Below are positions 24,673-36,365 of a stretch of DNA of 64,000 bases, in pieces. The stretch spans positions 1-64,000 of the forward strand of contig LUGG01000004.1 of assembly GCA_001683735.1 (NCBI GenBank), written 5' to 3'. The stretch's first letter is position 1. Each line of letters begins with the position of its first letter. The notes under the pieces are model-generated. The model ran no database searches. It saw nothing but the letters and a program-made list of their open reading frames with translations, and was not told where the DNA came from. The translations under genes and the position numbers were made by a program. The stretch is from Grifola frondosa (lineage: Eukaryota > Basidiomycota > Agaricomycetes > Polyporales > Grifolaceae).

Positions 24673-26389
24673 CTAGGCATCAAGCGTTATCTCGTTCCGA
24701 ATCAGCGTCGGCCCTGCTGTGCAGCAAAGAGCACTTGTACACTCATATCCATCTTTGGTGCTGTCATTTCCTGACATGTCCACTTTCCTCGGGCGGTTTC
24801 CCGCCTCCAACGGCAAATCTTCGTCATACGTACATACTTTTTTAATACGCGTCGGTTCTCGTTCTGCCGGAATACAATACAACAGCTCGTGGGGTGTCGT
24901 ACTATTGGAAGGGCCAACCCAGTGAAATAATTGATGTTCTTCTCCCTGGGCCGCTTGAGAAGTGGGCTTGATGGCCGTGGCTACAAGGTAGACATGCATA
25001 GGCAATATAATACAAGAATTATCAGAATTCTTGGTCACCTTCCTCGGAACTGCCCCTAAAATCCATCAATCATACAAACTGTAAAGCGAGTCAGTCAAAG
25101 GGTCAATGTCTGAAAGGAGCTACAAGACAAAATGCGATAGTAAAATGACCATGGGAAGTAACAGAGAAACAGCACACACCCAACTAACTCTGCAATCTTG
25201 CGGATACCTTGTCGAATGATGTGTATCACATGATGAGGGAAAGGTTCTCCACATTTCATGGCGACCGGTGCGCTTTCGTAAGACAACCGACGACCTTCTG
25301 CATCTTTGCAATAAAGCGCAAAGATCCAAGTCCGTCCGTCCGATAAGCAGTAACGAATTGAGTTGTTCCTGAGTGAAGGTGGTGTCACTATTCCACTATC
25401 GGACATCGGAATCAACACTCACCGAAGCCAATGCTGTACCCAGTCACTCAAGACAGCCTAGCTAGTTGCCTCCGGCATGCAATCATATAGCTGCTGCGCA
25501 TCTCGCTTCGCCTCCATTAAGGTGATACGGTTGCGGGCGAAGCGCGCAATATCCTCCACTGTAGCCTGAAGAACTCGGGCTGGAAAAGAAGACGCAAACG
25601 ATGCAAAACGACCAACGACGTCTCCTGCTTACCGGGTTCGTAATCGCTATCATGTGTAAACACTATGGTCTGTGCTACCTGTGAGCCAGATTCCGAAAGC
25701 TGTCACGGAATTCCTGACGGCCACGCCATCCTCAGATGTTAACCGCATCTCAGGAAAGATGGCCACCGGTGTCTGCACTTTATCATCCGCAGACATCTCT
25801 GCAACTGCCAGAAGAATGGTATCCATAATCATCTCAGGTCCAGACTCATACTGTGGAGGCATGTTCGGTGGAGCGCACCTCAAATGCGAACATAATAACT
25901 CACCCTCATACTAACGTGTCGGTAGATGCAATTAATGTGGCTGCGGAGACTGTCTAGCATGCTGAATGAAATCACCGATTTCTTCAACTGCTCTTCCAAT
26001 GCCTGAGAACTGATCGATAGCCTCTTGCACGAAATTCTCATATGCAAGAGATCGAGCTTCAACACAGAAGAAAAACTTATTTATATCTGCAGGTCCAATC
26101 AGCTAAATATTGGTGAGACAGAGCGGAGGATTGACTCGTACTGCCTACCTTAACTGACGTCCAAGGCAGCAAGTCGCTTTCTGGCCAACTGCATCTTCGT
26201 GAGATCGACTGGTGTATCTAGAATGCTGCGTCTACGCTTGTGAGCTTTTGAGCCCCTGCCATGGGAACCATGAAGAGAAAGGGACGAAGTTTGGTGCTTC
26301 ACAGGATAATTGGTTTGAAGCAAGTAACAAATCACTAGTAGTCTTCTGGACGAGGTGACAAGAAACGGTAGTTCGCTAACGCGTGACAT
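24673..26389 (-). CDS. Unrecognised multi-exon coding region (one or two fungal hypothetical genes)
   Basis: Several minus-strand frames with good protein-like composition and splice-like joins: ATG 26389 (MSRVSELPFLVTSS), a basic KAHKRRR patch, LTKMQLARKRLAALD, INKFFFCVEARSLAYENF. Then come MPPQYESGPEMIMDTILLAV, FPEMRLTSEDG, TIVFTHDSDYEP, and ARVLQATVEDIARFARNR ending near 25461. A second group, SDGRTWIFALYCKDAEGRRL then PHHVIHIIRQGIRKIAEL (25418-25200), leads to a last segment ending at 24673 (LFHWVGPSNSTTPHELLYC). I recall similar uncharacterised proteins in mushroom genomes but cannot name a domain. Exon boundaries are not fixed, and it may be two tandem genes. Confidence 0.5.
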
Positions 26390-26737
26390 AACGTTACTCG
26401 ACGCGTCGCGCTTTCAGCTGGTCGATCTAGATCTCCCTGCCGCACGACCTCCATCGCAACCTCTCTTGAAAATCAGAAAATCACAACAGCAGTTGAGATT
26501 GATTACCCAGAGCAATAAGTCTCTTGTCTGGTATGTCTTCGTGTCTTGTTCCGTCTTGCGCTTCTGCCCTGGGGCTTTTTTCACCTCTTATAATTTTCGG
26601 GAAACATCACATAAGACAATGTAAGACAACTTAAGATATTTGAAGAGAGAAAAAGGGCAACTCAAGACAGATCGGAATTTACTGATACATTTCTCGAAAA
26701 CCGATTATCGAGTCCGACTTCACCCTCCTCACATCGA

Positions 26738-27487
26738 TCAGGCGTCATATTCGTATACCATTAACCGCTGCGGACCTCCACATGTTTCGTTGTACCCATA
26801 ATGCGTGGGGCAGGACACATTGCACTGGTCCATGCTCACAATCTGTGCCCCGAGGAACAGCCCGGCCAAGCTGCACTGGCAATCCTCGCCATTCTCGATG
26901 CCGGCCCAACCGTAGCCCCAGTGTCCGCAGTAGTCCATGCAATCTTCTACAATGTCGACATTGCTGCTGAAATTAGCATGCACCGGATTTTGGAAGGCGG
27001 GCGAGGTGGAGTTGTCCACAGCGCATCCTTCGAGTGTCCATGAGCCAGGTGGAAGAGCGGGAGACTTGTAAATCTTAGGATTTGAGTTAATAGGTGAATG
27101 GGAGCATGCAGTGATACATTGTTGTGCGACTCACTTGGATTCTCCACGACCCGCCGCAAGTGTACTCGGGATCTCCGGGACAGGACATATTACAGTCCGA
27201 GTCCGGGGCAGCCTGAATACTACTGGTAGCGTAGCCAGTTCCGCAGTGGCATTCGTCCCCATACTCTACGCCGGCGTAGTTAAAACCGGCGGCGTCGCAA
27301 CGGGTGATGCAGTCGTCAACGGTGTTGTCACTGTATACGGTCGTGACATCGCCTTTGATGATGCGGGAGGGATATCGACCGCACAGTTGTACTGGACTGT
27401 CCAATTGAGCGGGAGAGAGGATGGATTGGTTAATGCATACACATTTGTGCATGCGAGAGCAATAATACTGAGTGCGAAATTGGTCAT
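26738..27487 (-). CDS. Secreted protein with two WSC domains
   Basis: Two exons, 27487-27135 and 27073-26738 (ATTTACAAG after a CCTAAG acceptor). Signal peptide: MTNFALSIIALACTNVYA. WSC 1: CAVD...IIKGD, NTVDDCITRCDAAGFNYAGV, YGDECHCG, DCNMSCPGDPEYTCGG. WSC 2: LEGCAVD, VEDCMDYCGHWGYGWAGIEN, GEDCQCS, DQCNVSCPTHYGYNETCGG. Each keeps the eight-cysteine WSC pattern. WSC domains bind cell-wall glycans and occur in sensors and copper-radical oxidases; here they stand alone without a transmembrane or catalytic domain. The reading frame slips by one base at a CCC run (27369-27371 on the plus strand), within the first domain just after CAVDIP; with the slip ignored the product would be about 229 residues. 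A TATATA motif lies about 95 bases upstream. Confidence 0.88.
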
Positions 27488-30400
27488 GTTTCGGAAGATC
27501 CGTGAATATTCATGACGGAAGCCATGAGATCTGCTGGACTGCAATTTATACTACTGAGTGCGAGGCGTCGGAGGCTGGGCCTATATAACAAAGGGCGGCA
27601 GACTCGGATATGTCATAATGCGACACTCGAGACCTAACAGACGGCAGCAGTTAGTGAGGAACAACGACAGTGACATGGACAGATGGTACCTCGAATATGG
27701 TACCTTATTTCACGGATTATAGGTTCATGGAAGTCCAAGGTGAGGCGAGTTGGCATGTTCGACAGCTCTGGATACTCGCTTGTCTATGTCTATGTAGATG
27801 GTACAGGCAAAAGTGTTGTGGCAGGTCCGACCAATGGTCACGGTATCGCCGGGACTGTAACGAACAGACTTCAAGTTGTGCACATAACGAATATGAAATT
27901 TGATAGAATCCACGGCTGGGTATATATGTAGATGGACACATGAAGGCACGGTGTGGTGAACGTTGACCATGATGCTGCCTGAATCCTGAACTAAACGTCG
28001 GGAAGCACGGTCACGTGCGACCGCGTCAACATATCGACCGTGACGGCGCTTACACGCTCAACATCTTGTCCTCAAGTGAGGTATATACTTCCGTTGGCTC
28101 CAATCCATCTGCTTTGTGTGTCGTTGAGTGCTAATCACCGCGCGTTGATGTTAAGCAGTATGCTGATATATAACTCACACACACATCTTGAACGCGGATT
28201 TCAGCAATCGAAGCACCCCATTAAGCTTCAAAATCAAGGGTGCGTTACATGTCATCGCAGAGAAGCGATACGTGTCACTAACCACATACCAGCATCCTCG
28301 TGCCTCTGCCGAGCGGGAATAAGGACGGGGAAGCCATATTGTGGTCGTACCCGTCTCGTATCTGTGCCGTGCATTGGCCCAGGTATCCCAATCGAGCTAC
28401 TTGCATGTAGGTTCGTCAAGAAGAGGCTTGGTGGCGTGTTCTTCCGGAATGCTCTATCTGCAAACGTCGCAGTTCCTCAGAAAGGAACCGCGATATCATC
28501 AAACAGAGTGCTCACGAGGACAGGTGCATCCGCACTGCGCCCGTCTCGAAGTCCGCTCGAAAGCTTCCTGCGCAGAGCTTCGTTCAGAAGATGAACTGGA
28601 TATGAACCGCCGCGGGAGGCCGCTCTCCCATGCGACGGTCCACGGCGTTACACGCACTCCCGCCGACACCATCAAGTATACAAATCCTATTCTTGACATC
28701 TCCTGTTACGACACGCCATGCACCGTCTAAACCGGTTATCCCACCGGTGAGTGACCAGGCAGCTCCAGTCCGAGTCGCCGAGAAACACGTATCGGTACGA
28801 GAGGTCCCGCTGGGTCTGCTTGCGCCGGTGTACGTGACGGGCGTTCTGTGACGTGCACTATGGGCATAAACTTGGTTCGCACAATCCCCACCGCAGCGCT
28901 CCTACGGCACGAGAGCCCTTGTCACCAGCACGACCGCGCCACGAGTCGCCGCCCTGCACAGAACTCGAAGCAGGCTCATAAACGTACGCCCACTGCCCCA
29001 CTGCGTAGTATCGTGATGGAATGTTGGGCACCCCATGGGGCGCTCACGCAGCGTGCACGTTCTTCCCCCGTTACCTATATCTTTCTTACTATGTCTCGCT
29101 GAAATCAATCGGGGCGGGCGTTATAATATGCCTTATTCCGTCGATAACAATGCTCGTTGTTCTACCATCAGCGCGCCCGAACTCGACATCCCAACCCTGT
29201 TCTCCCAGGCCCCAGCGCACCGGTATGTGTCCCTGTATCCGGACCCAATCGCCTCGGACGCATTTCTCCCAGCTCCCACCCTCCTCCGCATTCCCAGCGC
29301 GCCGGCCCTCCTCGCTCGTCACGCCCGATAAATGCAAACTCTGGTCACGCTCAACCTCTCGGTCCACGGCTCTGGAGTCTGCGCACGTCCCCCGAGCGGT
29401 CATGCACCCTCGAGCAGGAACAAGGGACACAGCACCGATCGCGGTGGCTCCATCCGCCACTAGTGCTGCTTCCCCACGATCGATCAGCGTGCTTGTACCA
29501 TTTGCCAACAACCAGACCTCTGCCCGCTGACCCCCCGCCGTCGCGGCTGCTGCATATTACTTAGAGTACGCCCCGGGTCCTGGCCGACGCTATATAGCTC
29601 GACCCCGCACTCTCGCTCGAGATGGCGTTTTCGGAGCGGTCACCTGGCGCGCCCGCGTCAGCTGCCCCGCGCTACCAAGTCCGCACTGGACGCGGCCATT
29701 ATTTGAGTTTTTTACGGTATAGCGTTGGTCGGTTCTATGCTCGCTGCGGCGGGAGCGTGATCCGGACGCCAGCTCTCGAAAGTCAAGGACGCGTCCATTG
29801 TTTTGAGGTTACGGTAAAGCCCTGGTCAATTTTATGCTTGCTGCGGCGGGAGCCTGATCCGGACGCAGCTCTCGAAAGTCAAGTGGCCTTCGTAAAGGGC
29901 CAGTCTCCCGGAGACCGTGCATTCGAATTCGAGTCCCAAAACGTCCACATCTGCGCAGCAACATCAGACTGCGAAGTCGAAGAGTGCGTGCGATGTCCAC
30001 TCGCGCGAGGCATGAGAACTGCGCATGTATTTCGTTGTTTTATTATTGTGTCATGGGATTATGCGATTCTGCAGTACTACGTGCGATATGATTCATTGCG
30101 TGTGATTGAATATGGACAGCTTCGACGTCAGAGTGGGAAGGGAAAAGAAACCGGAAAGGAGGAAAAAGGGAGGGAGAGAGGGACGAGAAAGAAGAACCTT
30201 TTGCTATCGCTACTGTACTGCTACCAAACAGAACCATTTTGATCGAGAAAGATGAGAACACGAAGACGGGGAAGCAGAACGGTAGTGATATATATGTGTG
30301 AGACGTGTTTTGGATGTGTGATATGAGTATTCTTTTTGGACGATGGGAGAGCGAACGACGATGCCAATAGCCGCGCGAACACGGCGGATTTTGAATGGGT

Positions 30401-30880
30401 AACGTGTCAGAGTGCGAGTGGGGAAGCACAGCGAGTAGAGTAGGGGAAATAGATACATAGATAACGCGCGAATGCCGACGAAGGCTGCGAATACGATGGA
30501 CGAGGCTGCTGGCTGGATTCTGGCAACACCAGAGTCCGCGATGTGCTCGCGCACAGGCTGGCCAGCGGGTGTAGGAGGCGCGCAGCATGCGAAATAATAG
30601 ATGCTCGCGCCAGAGTCGAGCGCGCGCGCGAGGCGTGCTGCGACCCGAGAGGTATGAGACAACCGGTATCAAGACAGATAGTTGAGTATCACTCGTGGAG
30701 AACGTGAACGGGACCTGGGAATGGACGCTGTGCCGAAACGAGAGCAGAAGCAGAGAGTGAGGAGGTCAAACCAGGATGCGTCTAGGAACAGCTGCTGTGA
30801 GAGTGGAGACTCGTCGTCCTGTAGTGTTTTTTGTTCGTCCAATGGAATGGTCGTGTATCAGTCGTGAGTATGCATCGTCT
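27488..30880. other. Gene-poor 3.4 kb interval
   Basis: Many open frames exist on both strands because of high GC, none convincing. The minus frame 30210-30662 (150 aa, with one hydrophobic stretch FAAFVGIRALSMYLFPLLYSL) is the best candidate for a small unknown gene. Minus frame 29089-29511 and plus frame 28040-28594 have no motifs. A 97-base tandem duplication occurs at 29702-29886. Confidence 0.35.
29702..29886 (+). repeat. Imperfect tandem duplication, period 97
   Basis: Two diverged copies, roughly 29702-29788 and 29800-29886. Shared cores are TATGCT(C/T)GCTGCGGCGGGAGC, TGATCCGGACGC and AGCTCTCGAAAGTCAA. The GCTGCGGCGGGAGC cores start at 29743 and 29840. The period of 97 is not a multiple of three, and the copies are read partly in different frames, which argues that the 206-aa plus frame covering them (29622-30242) is not a real protein. 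Confidence 0.8.
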
Positions 30881-32412
30881 TCACCGCTTCAACGGAGCTC
30901 GTCCTCGCTCGCGCGCCTTGAGCCCACTCCGACCGTTCCCGAAGCCAGGAGCATCGCGCCCCAGGCCATCGGGGGAATCATCGAGCTCGTCAACACGTCG
31001 CCGGCCCCGCACATCATATCCCTCGTCGTCATCGAGGTCCACCACCGCCTGCTGCTCCAACGCACCGAACTCGACACCGGAGTCCGCATCCAACATCTTC
31101 TCCAGCTGTGGGGAGGAGACGGAGAGCTTGTGCGTCGCACATGCGGGCGTCCCCGTGCGTGGACGCCGACAACGGGGCTGTGCGCAACCCAATCAATCAC
31201 TTTCTCCATGCTGTCGAGGCGCGCACGGGTGTGCGGTCCGATGTGATGAAGACACGGTGAAACGGCCGAGGCACGGGAGGGCTGGCGCCGAGAAGGGCTA
31301 GGAGACTGGCGAGAGGACGAAGAACGCCCACCAGGGTCACGTCGCTGACTACGTCCGCGGCAGGACGGTTCCACGTCCTGGGGCGAAGCGCGCGCTTGTG
31401 CCTGTGCCTGCGCTTGAGTCTGCAAGAAGGCTGTGGCGGTGTCTGCGAGGGGGTTCGCGAGGCGCGGGGTAGGCGGAGACGACTGCAGAGACTTGGAGAT
31501 AGCTGAGAGTGTCTGCAAGGATGACGGTGAGCGGCGAGAGTGCACAGAGGAAGGGTTGGTCATGGAGAGCAGGGAGAAGTACGCGGGGAGGCTGGTGCGG
31601 TTGCGCTTGGACCGGGAGATGGACTCCGAATCTTTTTCACGCTCGCTTTCTTCCTGGCTTGCGGTGTCGCTCGTCATCTGGAGGTGCCGATCGCGGCGCC
31701 CGTTAGAACGCGCAGAGGAGAAGGAGGAGATGGACGTGGAGGGCACATCGGAGTCGTCTTCGGTAGAGTAGTAGGGTACGCTGCGGGAGACGCCCTTCGC
31801 TGCGGATGCAGGAATGGAGTTGGAGGACGTGCGTCGGTGTAGCATGGGAATTGTAGAGCGGTTGTTCGTTGTGGATGGTCGGCGGGCGTAGGACAAAGCG
31901 GAGTGCGGGTGCAGGAGGTGACCATACGAGCCCGCGGACTTCAGGCTGCATACATCCGCGCCAGACATCTCGGGGTTGCAATTAAACTCGTCCTCCGAAC
32001 CGAGATTGAATGCAAGGTTGACGCTGTCGTCCTCCTCGTCGTCGAGTGCTGACCAGCCGAGGGACGAGGTCGAGGACGAAGAGATGGAGCGACGGTTGCG
32101 ATTGTGGGTTTTGTAGCCCTCGAGCGAAGTGAGGGAGTGTCCGAGTGCAGAGGATACGAGTGCTGGGACCTCTGCGAGGTTGCCGGGCGCATTCATGGAT
32201 GACTGCAGGTGTGGAGAGGGATAGGCACTACTTGTTGTGGAGATGGAAGGCGAGGTAGTGTCCTGGCTCTCGCACTCGTCGCTACAATAAGCGCGGCTAA
32301 GAAGCATCAGGGTGCGGTTAGAGCATGTTCTTCGGGTAAGGATGGAGTGCGGAAGAACTCACCCATCGGCAGACGTAGGCCTTCCGCAAAGCAGGCAGAC
32401 TTCTTCGAACAT
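30881..32412 (-). CDS. ECL1-type life-span regulatory factor (small zinc-binding N-terminus, disordered body)
   Basis: Exon 1 starts at ATG 32412 (MFEEVCLLCGRPTSADG). After an intron (donor GTGAGT, acceptor TTAG) exon 2 begins at 32296 with RAYCSDECES. The result is a Cys4 motif C-x2-C...C-x3-C typical of the Ecl1/life-span regulatory family, which extends chronological life span in fission yeast. The rest is Ser-rich and disordered: SPSISTTSSAYPSP, acidic WSALDDEEDD, RRSISSSSTSS, a Gln/Ala repeat (QAQAQAQA), MEKVIDWVAHSPVVGV, and an acidic tail ending at 30881 (EKMLDADSGVEFGALEQ). The tail is in another frame than the body. Either a 35-base intron or a missing G in the G4 run at 31151-31154 connects them. 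An uninterrupted frame to 30889 gives an Arg/Trp/Ser-rich shadow tail that looks wrong. Confidence 0.82.
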
Positions 32413-35400
32413 GTTGTGTAGAATAGGAATGGGGTGGACGGAGGGCAGGAAGGGGATGGAGGTGAGGATAAAGGGCGAGAGAGGGAGGCGAGGGACTTAT
32501 ATGGCGCTGAAGCAGGGTGGGCGAGTGGGTGAAATGGTGTGAAGGCGAAATTCGAGGCACGAAACCGAAAATATTAATACAACCCATGACTCGAAGTGAC
32601 CACTAGTGACCGGCGTGATCGTGACCCTCTTTTGCGTATTGTAGACGTGACCGACGGTGACCAATAGGTGACGCCGATCGCGCGCGCGTCACGGCGGTGC
32701 TTGGCGATCACTGGAATGACCATTTTTGGCCATGTCCGGAGCATGCGAGATTGAGACACCAGTCACACCCAGACCCGTCACATCCATTCCTTGCCTATGG
32801 CAACGCACGTTGGGTCGCCACCAATCTGCAGGGACCTGCAGGACCCAATACATCCAGGCTCTCTCCTTCACCCTGGTCTCCTTCTTATGTCACTCTGCAA
32901 ACGTGTACTCCAGCCCGACTGCCGCTGTGACCCGCCAAAGGCCCAGCTTCTTGCGAAGATACTAGACCAAGCACCCGTCACACCACACTTCTATCTGCGC
33001 CCACCTTTGATTAGACCGAGGCGCTCTGACTCGAATCAACCCTTCTTGTTCTCGATAAGTTCTCTTATCACGGCATAGCATCGGATATTCGGACCCTGTA
33101 CTGATAGTATTCGTATGACGAGGACGTGCAGCGCAATTGAGCTGCTGCGGTAGCACTATGATGGCTTCTCCATGTCATGCTAGTACCCATAACTAGTGCC
33201 AATAATACTAGTAATCATATCAGGATGGCATCCTATGGCATGTCTTCTCTCATCGCAATGCAGAACATTCGCCACATGTCATCATCTCCACCCTTTATTC
33301 CGGCCGAGTCTAATCCACACATGCATCAATTCGTTCCTTCTGTGGCAGATCTCGTCTGCTTCTGGCGCAGCCAGGTCACAACCGCACCGATACCGCATCG
33401 GCGCCACGTCCAGAGAACGTCCCCGCATGCACACCTCATGCACTGTATCACTCACTGTATCACTGCTATCACCATACACGAGTCGCGACGTCTGTGAATC
33501 GTTTCGGTGAGGCTTCCATCCCTTCACGCATATACGCCGCTATCATCGTGATGACTCGCGATCAGCACCTCTCTGCAAGTCACTCATTCCTTATTAAACT
33601 AACGCTGTGATTTATTGTGTCGTGACATGCATGGAAAGCGGCAGACGACGATGCCGCAACGTAATGCGCGCAATACGCTCGTTCCATTCCGGGGTGGGCA
33701 GGTTGTCACGACGTGAACGCCAATATTAATTGTTGTCATCGCCCTCGAGCTCTCACCTGCATCATCATCTGCATCAGCGCGCCTCGGTGCGCGGCCGGTG
33801 GCAGCCGCACGTTTCGCAGCATCCGCGCGGGCTCAGTCAGACGCGGCAGCATCCAACTGTGGCACGTTCACCGTCACACCGCGGATGCAGTCAGCGCCCG
33901 TTCGCGTCAGCGCTCCCACTCCACTGTGCACCTATGAATCATCGTCCCCCGGTCTTACGCCATGCACACTGCACACAATTACACCATAATCGTGCGCCCG
34001 CGTCGCACGCTCAGAGCATCCACGTGTTCCCGACGCTGTGCCCAAATTCGGTTCTGACGTCAACGAAGCGCAATATGGTGCACATATAACCTGTGACGCG
34101 GCGTCGGGGGAGGCTGTCACTTTGACTGTGACGCGGACGGTGAATACAAGCACGCACGATGGCCGCCAAGTTATGCCGAGCGTGCACAGCACTTGGGTGA
34201 CTTGGTATACCTGGGCTTGAGTGACCCCGAACGTCAACGATCTTTGTGGCGGGGAATGACGCAGGTTGACGTCGCGGGCGCGTAGGGGCGCGTCCAAGAT
34301 GTGCCGGCGATGAATCCGCCCCAGAATGCACGACGCATTGCGGACCGGCCCGACGGCGCGTCCGTCGGGTTCGATGCGAGCATTCGCACCATTCGCGCGG
34401 TGCACTGCGCAGTCGATATCAGCATTGCAGGGTGCGAATTCCAAAATGTGCGTTTCGTAGCTCGAACGTTGGCTCTGGCCAGGCCGGCACCAGAGTGTCA
34501 GTGTCAGTGTCCCGCTGGGAGCGTGACGTACCCTCTTTTGGCCCCCGTCACGGGCGCGTCGCCGCAAGAACGTCGGGTGTCCGAATCTGCGCGTGCATGT
34601 CCCCGAGGGTGAAGGCAGTACTTGATGCAGTGACGGTCTTGTCTGCACGTTCGCCGTAGCGAATTTGTCTGGGCCTAGAGCCGCTCTTGTAATTACCCGC
34701 ACGCAACGGCTAATTTTATTTAACTCGGTCACCATCGCGGTGGCTGCTGCTTCCTCGTAACCTCACCGGTGTCCTTCACAAGTCGTTCATCAATCGCAAC
34801 ATGTCCACCAGCTGACAAAGCTGTCGTCCATGGACCCATAACGCATCACAAGTCCTCCGCACAGTCAAATAAACTCCCATATTGGGCTCATGCGCGTGTG
34901 TCTCAGCACGCAAGACCTCAATACCATCAGGCATTTGGGACGCTTCCGCGAGTACCATAGCGGTCTGCTGCCCACGTTGGCCATGCCTCTTATATTATCC
35001 CGCGGTTGGCATCCTTTCCGCATTGCAAGCCGCCCCCCGTCACACCCTGCGAGAATCGCTGCAACCCCGAATCTCTGTGCATGTTTTCAGGCAGTCACGG
35101 CGTACGCAACCGCACAGTCCCGCCGTGCCGCTCTGATGCCAACAGTCGGTCGGCCGGCTGGCTGATCGTGATGCATTCGACGGCTGGCGACGCGCCCGAA
35201 CCGTCGAACAAAAGCATCCCTTTGTTCGCATGCTTCCATCCTGACTCCATGATGTTTGTGCTGATCTGCACCGTCGCTAAGCTCTGCTAGGCTTCTCTTT
35301 CGCTCGATCGAGATGCGCCGTGCGCAAGCGAACTGGGTGGCTCTGAATCACAGTATGCATGCGTATACGTATCTACACCCATTCTACCCAGGCCCGTTTC

Positions 35401-36365
35401 GTACTCCATGCGCAGATAACGCGCCCTTCTGTCTCACCACGGACCTCCGAGGCGCCTATGAATGCCCGGAGATTGCGTTCTTATTTCTCGCAATCCCTGT
35501 TTCGACTCTCGCGCCGTGCTCATTGATCATCAGCACACCCGCTGATGCACTCGATGGTATGCTCGCCGCGAAATCACGTTGCGGTATTAATCGTATGCGA
35601 CTGCAGCACCGTGCCCATCGAGCGCGAGCACACTGCGTGCTCCGTTTCCACGGGTTATTAAAATCGGAGATACCACACAGTAATATTCATGCCCTCGCGC
35701 TGCAGCTGTCACGCTGTCCATTTTTGCCCACCCCTGCGTGCTCACAAAAGAGGGTGCAGATGCAGGCAGACGAGACACAGCGCTCGCAGCCGCCGCGCGG
35801 GGTGCTTCTGGTCCGGGCTCTACCATACTCCCCTCCATCCGCCCCACGTTCCACCCTATCCCATCGCGCTCAGCTTCCGCGAAAGACACCTGAACATCGC
35901 TCGCGCATGCATCCCCTCCGTACGCGCATGCACGGATCCCCGGGTATGCGTCGATCGCCGCGTCAACGTTCTCCGCACCGTCGCTGAGTTCGCTGCGCGC
36001 CGCGCCCACGGCGCGTGCGCCTCTTTATCTCTAAATGCACGTTCCTCGCGCCGCAAGACGCCTGTCCAATAGGCTGCATCTCGCGCGAGCACTTTAAGTG
36101 CAATGCATGATGGTGGTGTTCCGCGCACGCTCATGGATATTAACACGGCCGACGCGGCACGGGCCTCCGCATTCGCCAACTCGCCGAGCCAGTAGCGCCA
36201 GCAAACACTAGCCGCCGAATGTATACAGTCCTCCTTAATTCGATCCGAGAACGTCGATGTAATTAATGGCGTTCCGAGCCCTGTACCATACTGTAATTCC
36301 GCATCATCTACAAACGTCCGTCAAATGCGCTCCGAGCATAAAAAAAGGGACATAGGGTCATCAAA
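32413..36365. other. GC-rich 3.9 kb interval without a convincing gene
   Basis: It holds the ECL1-like promoter at its left end and the VPS54 terminator region at its right. Long frames (267 aa at 33932-34735 minus; 224 aa at 35313-35987 plus) coincide with high GC and overlap equally long frames on the other strand. They have no motif or splice structure, so I do not call them genes. It could be a long regulatory region or hold an unrecognised non-coding RNA. Confidence 0.45.
32596..32692 (+). promoter_or_regulatory. Cluster of GTGAC motifs upstream of the ECL1-like gene
   Basis: Within about 97 bases there are six GTGAC on the plus strand, most as GTGACC, and one inverted copy (GTCAC) at the end. 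They lie 185-280 bases upstream of the ECL1-like start. The density is far above chance and suggests repeated binding sites for one regulator. Which factor binds cannot be told from sequence. Confidence 0.5.

Noticed and set aside
30043..30672. 209-aa minus-strand open frame
   Set aside because: Composition is Arg/Ser/His-rich without motifs and it overlaps a second 150-aa frame on the same strand; most likely a consequence of GC-rich untranslated DNA.
31433..31842. Plus-strand frames opposite the ECL1-like gene
   Set aside because: They mirror the Ser-rich repeats of the real gene and have Arg/Gly-rich shadow composition.
32670..32692. Possible CRISPR-like or satellite array around GTGAC repeats
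   Set aside because: Spacing is irregular, the unit is only five bases and the genome is eukaryotic; a cluster of binding sites is the better reading.
33932..34735. 267-aa minus-strand open frame
   Set aside because: Overlapped by frames of similar quality on the other strand, no conserved block, signal peptide or splice structure.
35313..35987. 224-aa plus-strand open frame
   Set aside because: Arg/Pro/His-rich composition typical of chance frames in GC-rich DNA; no motif.
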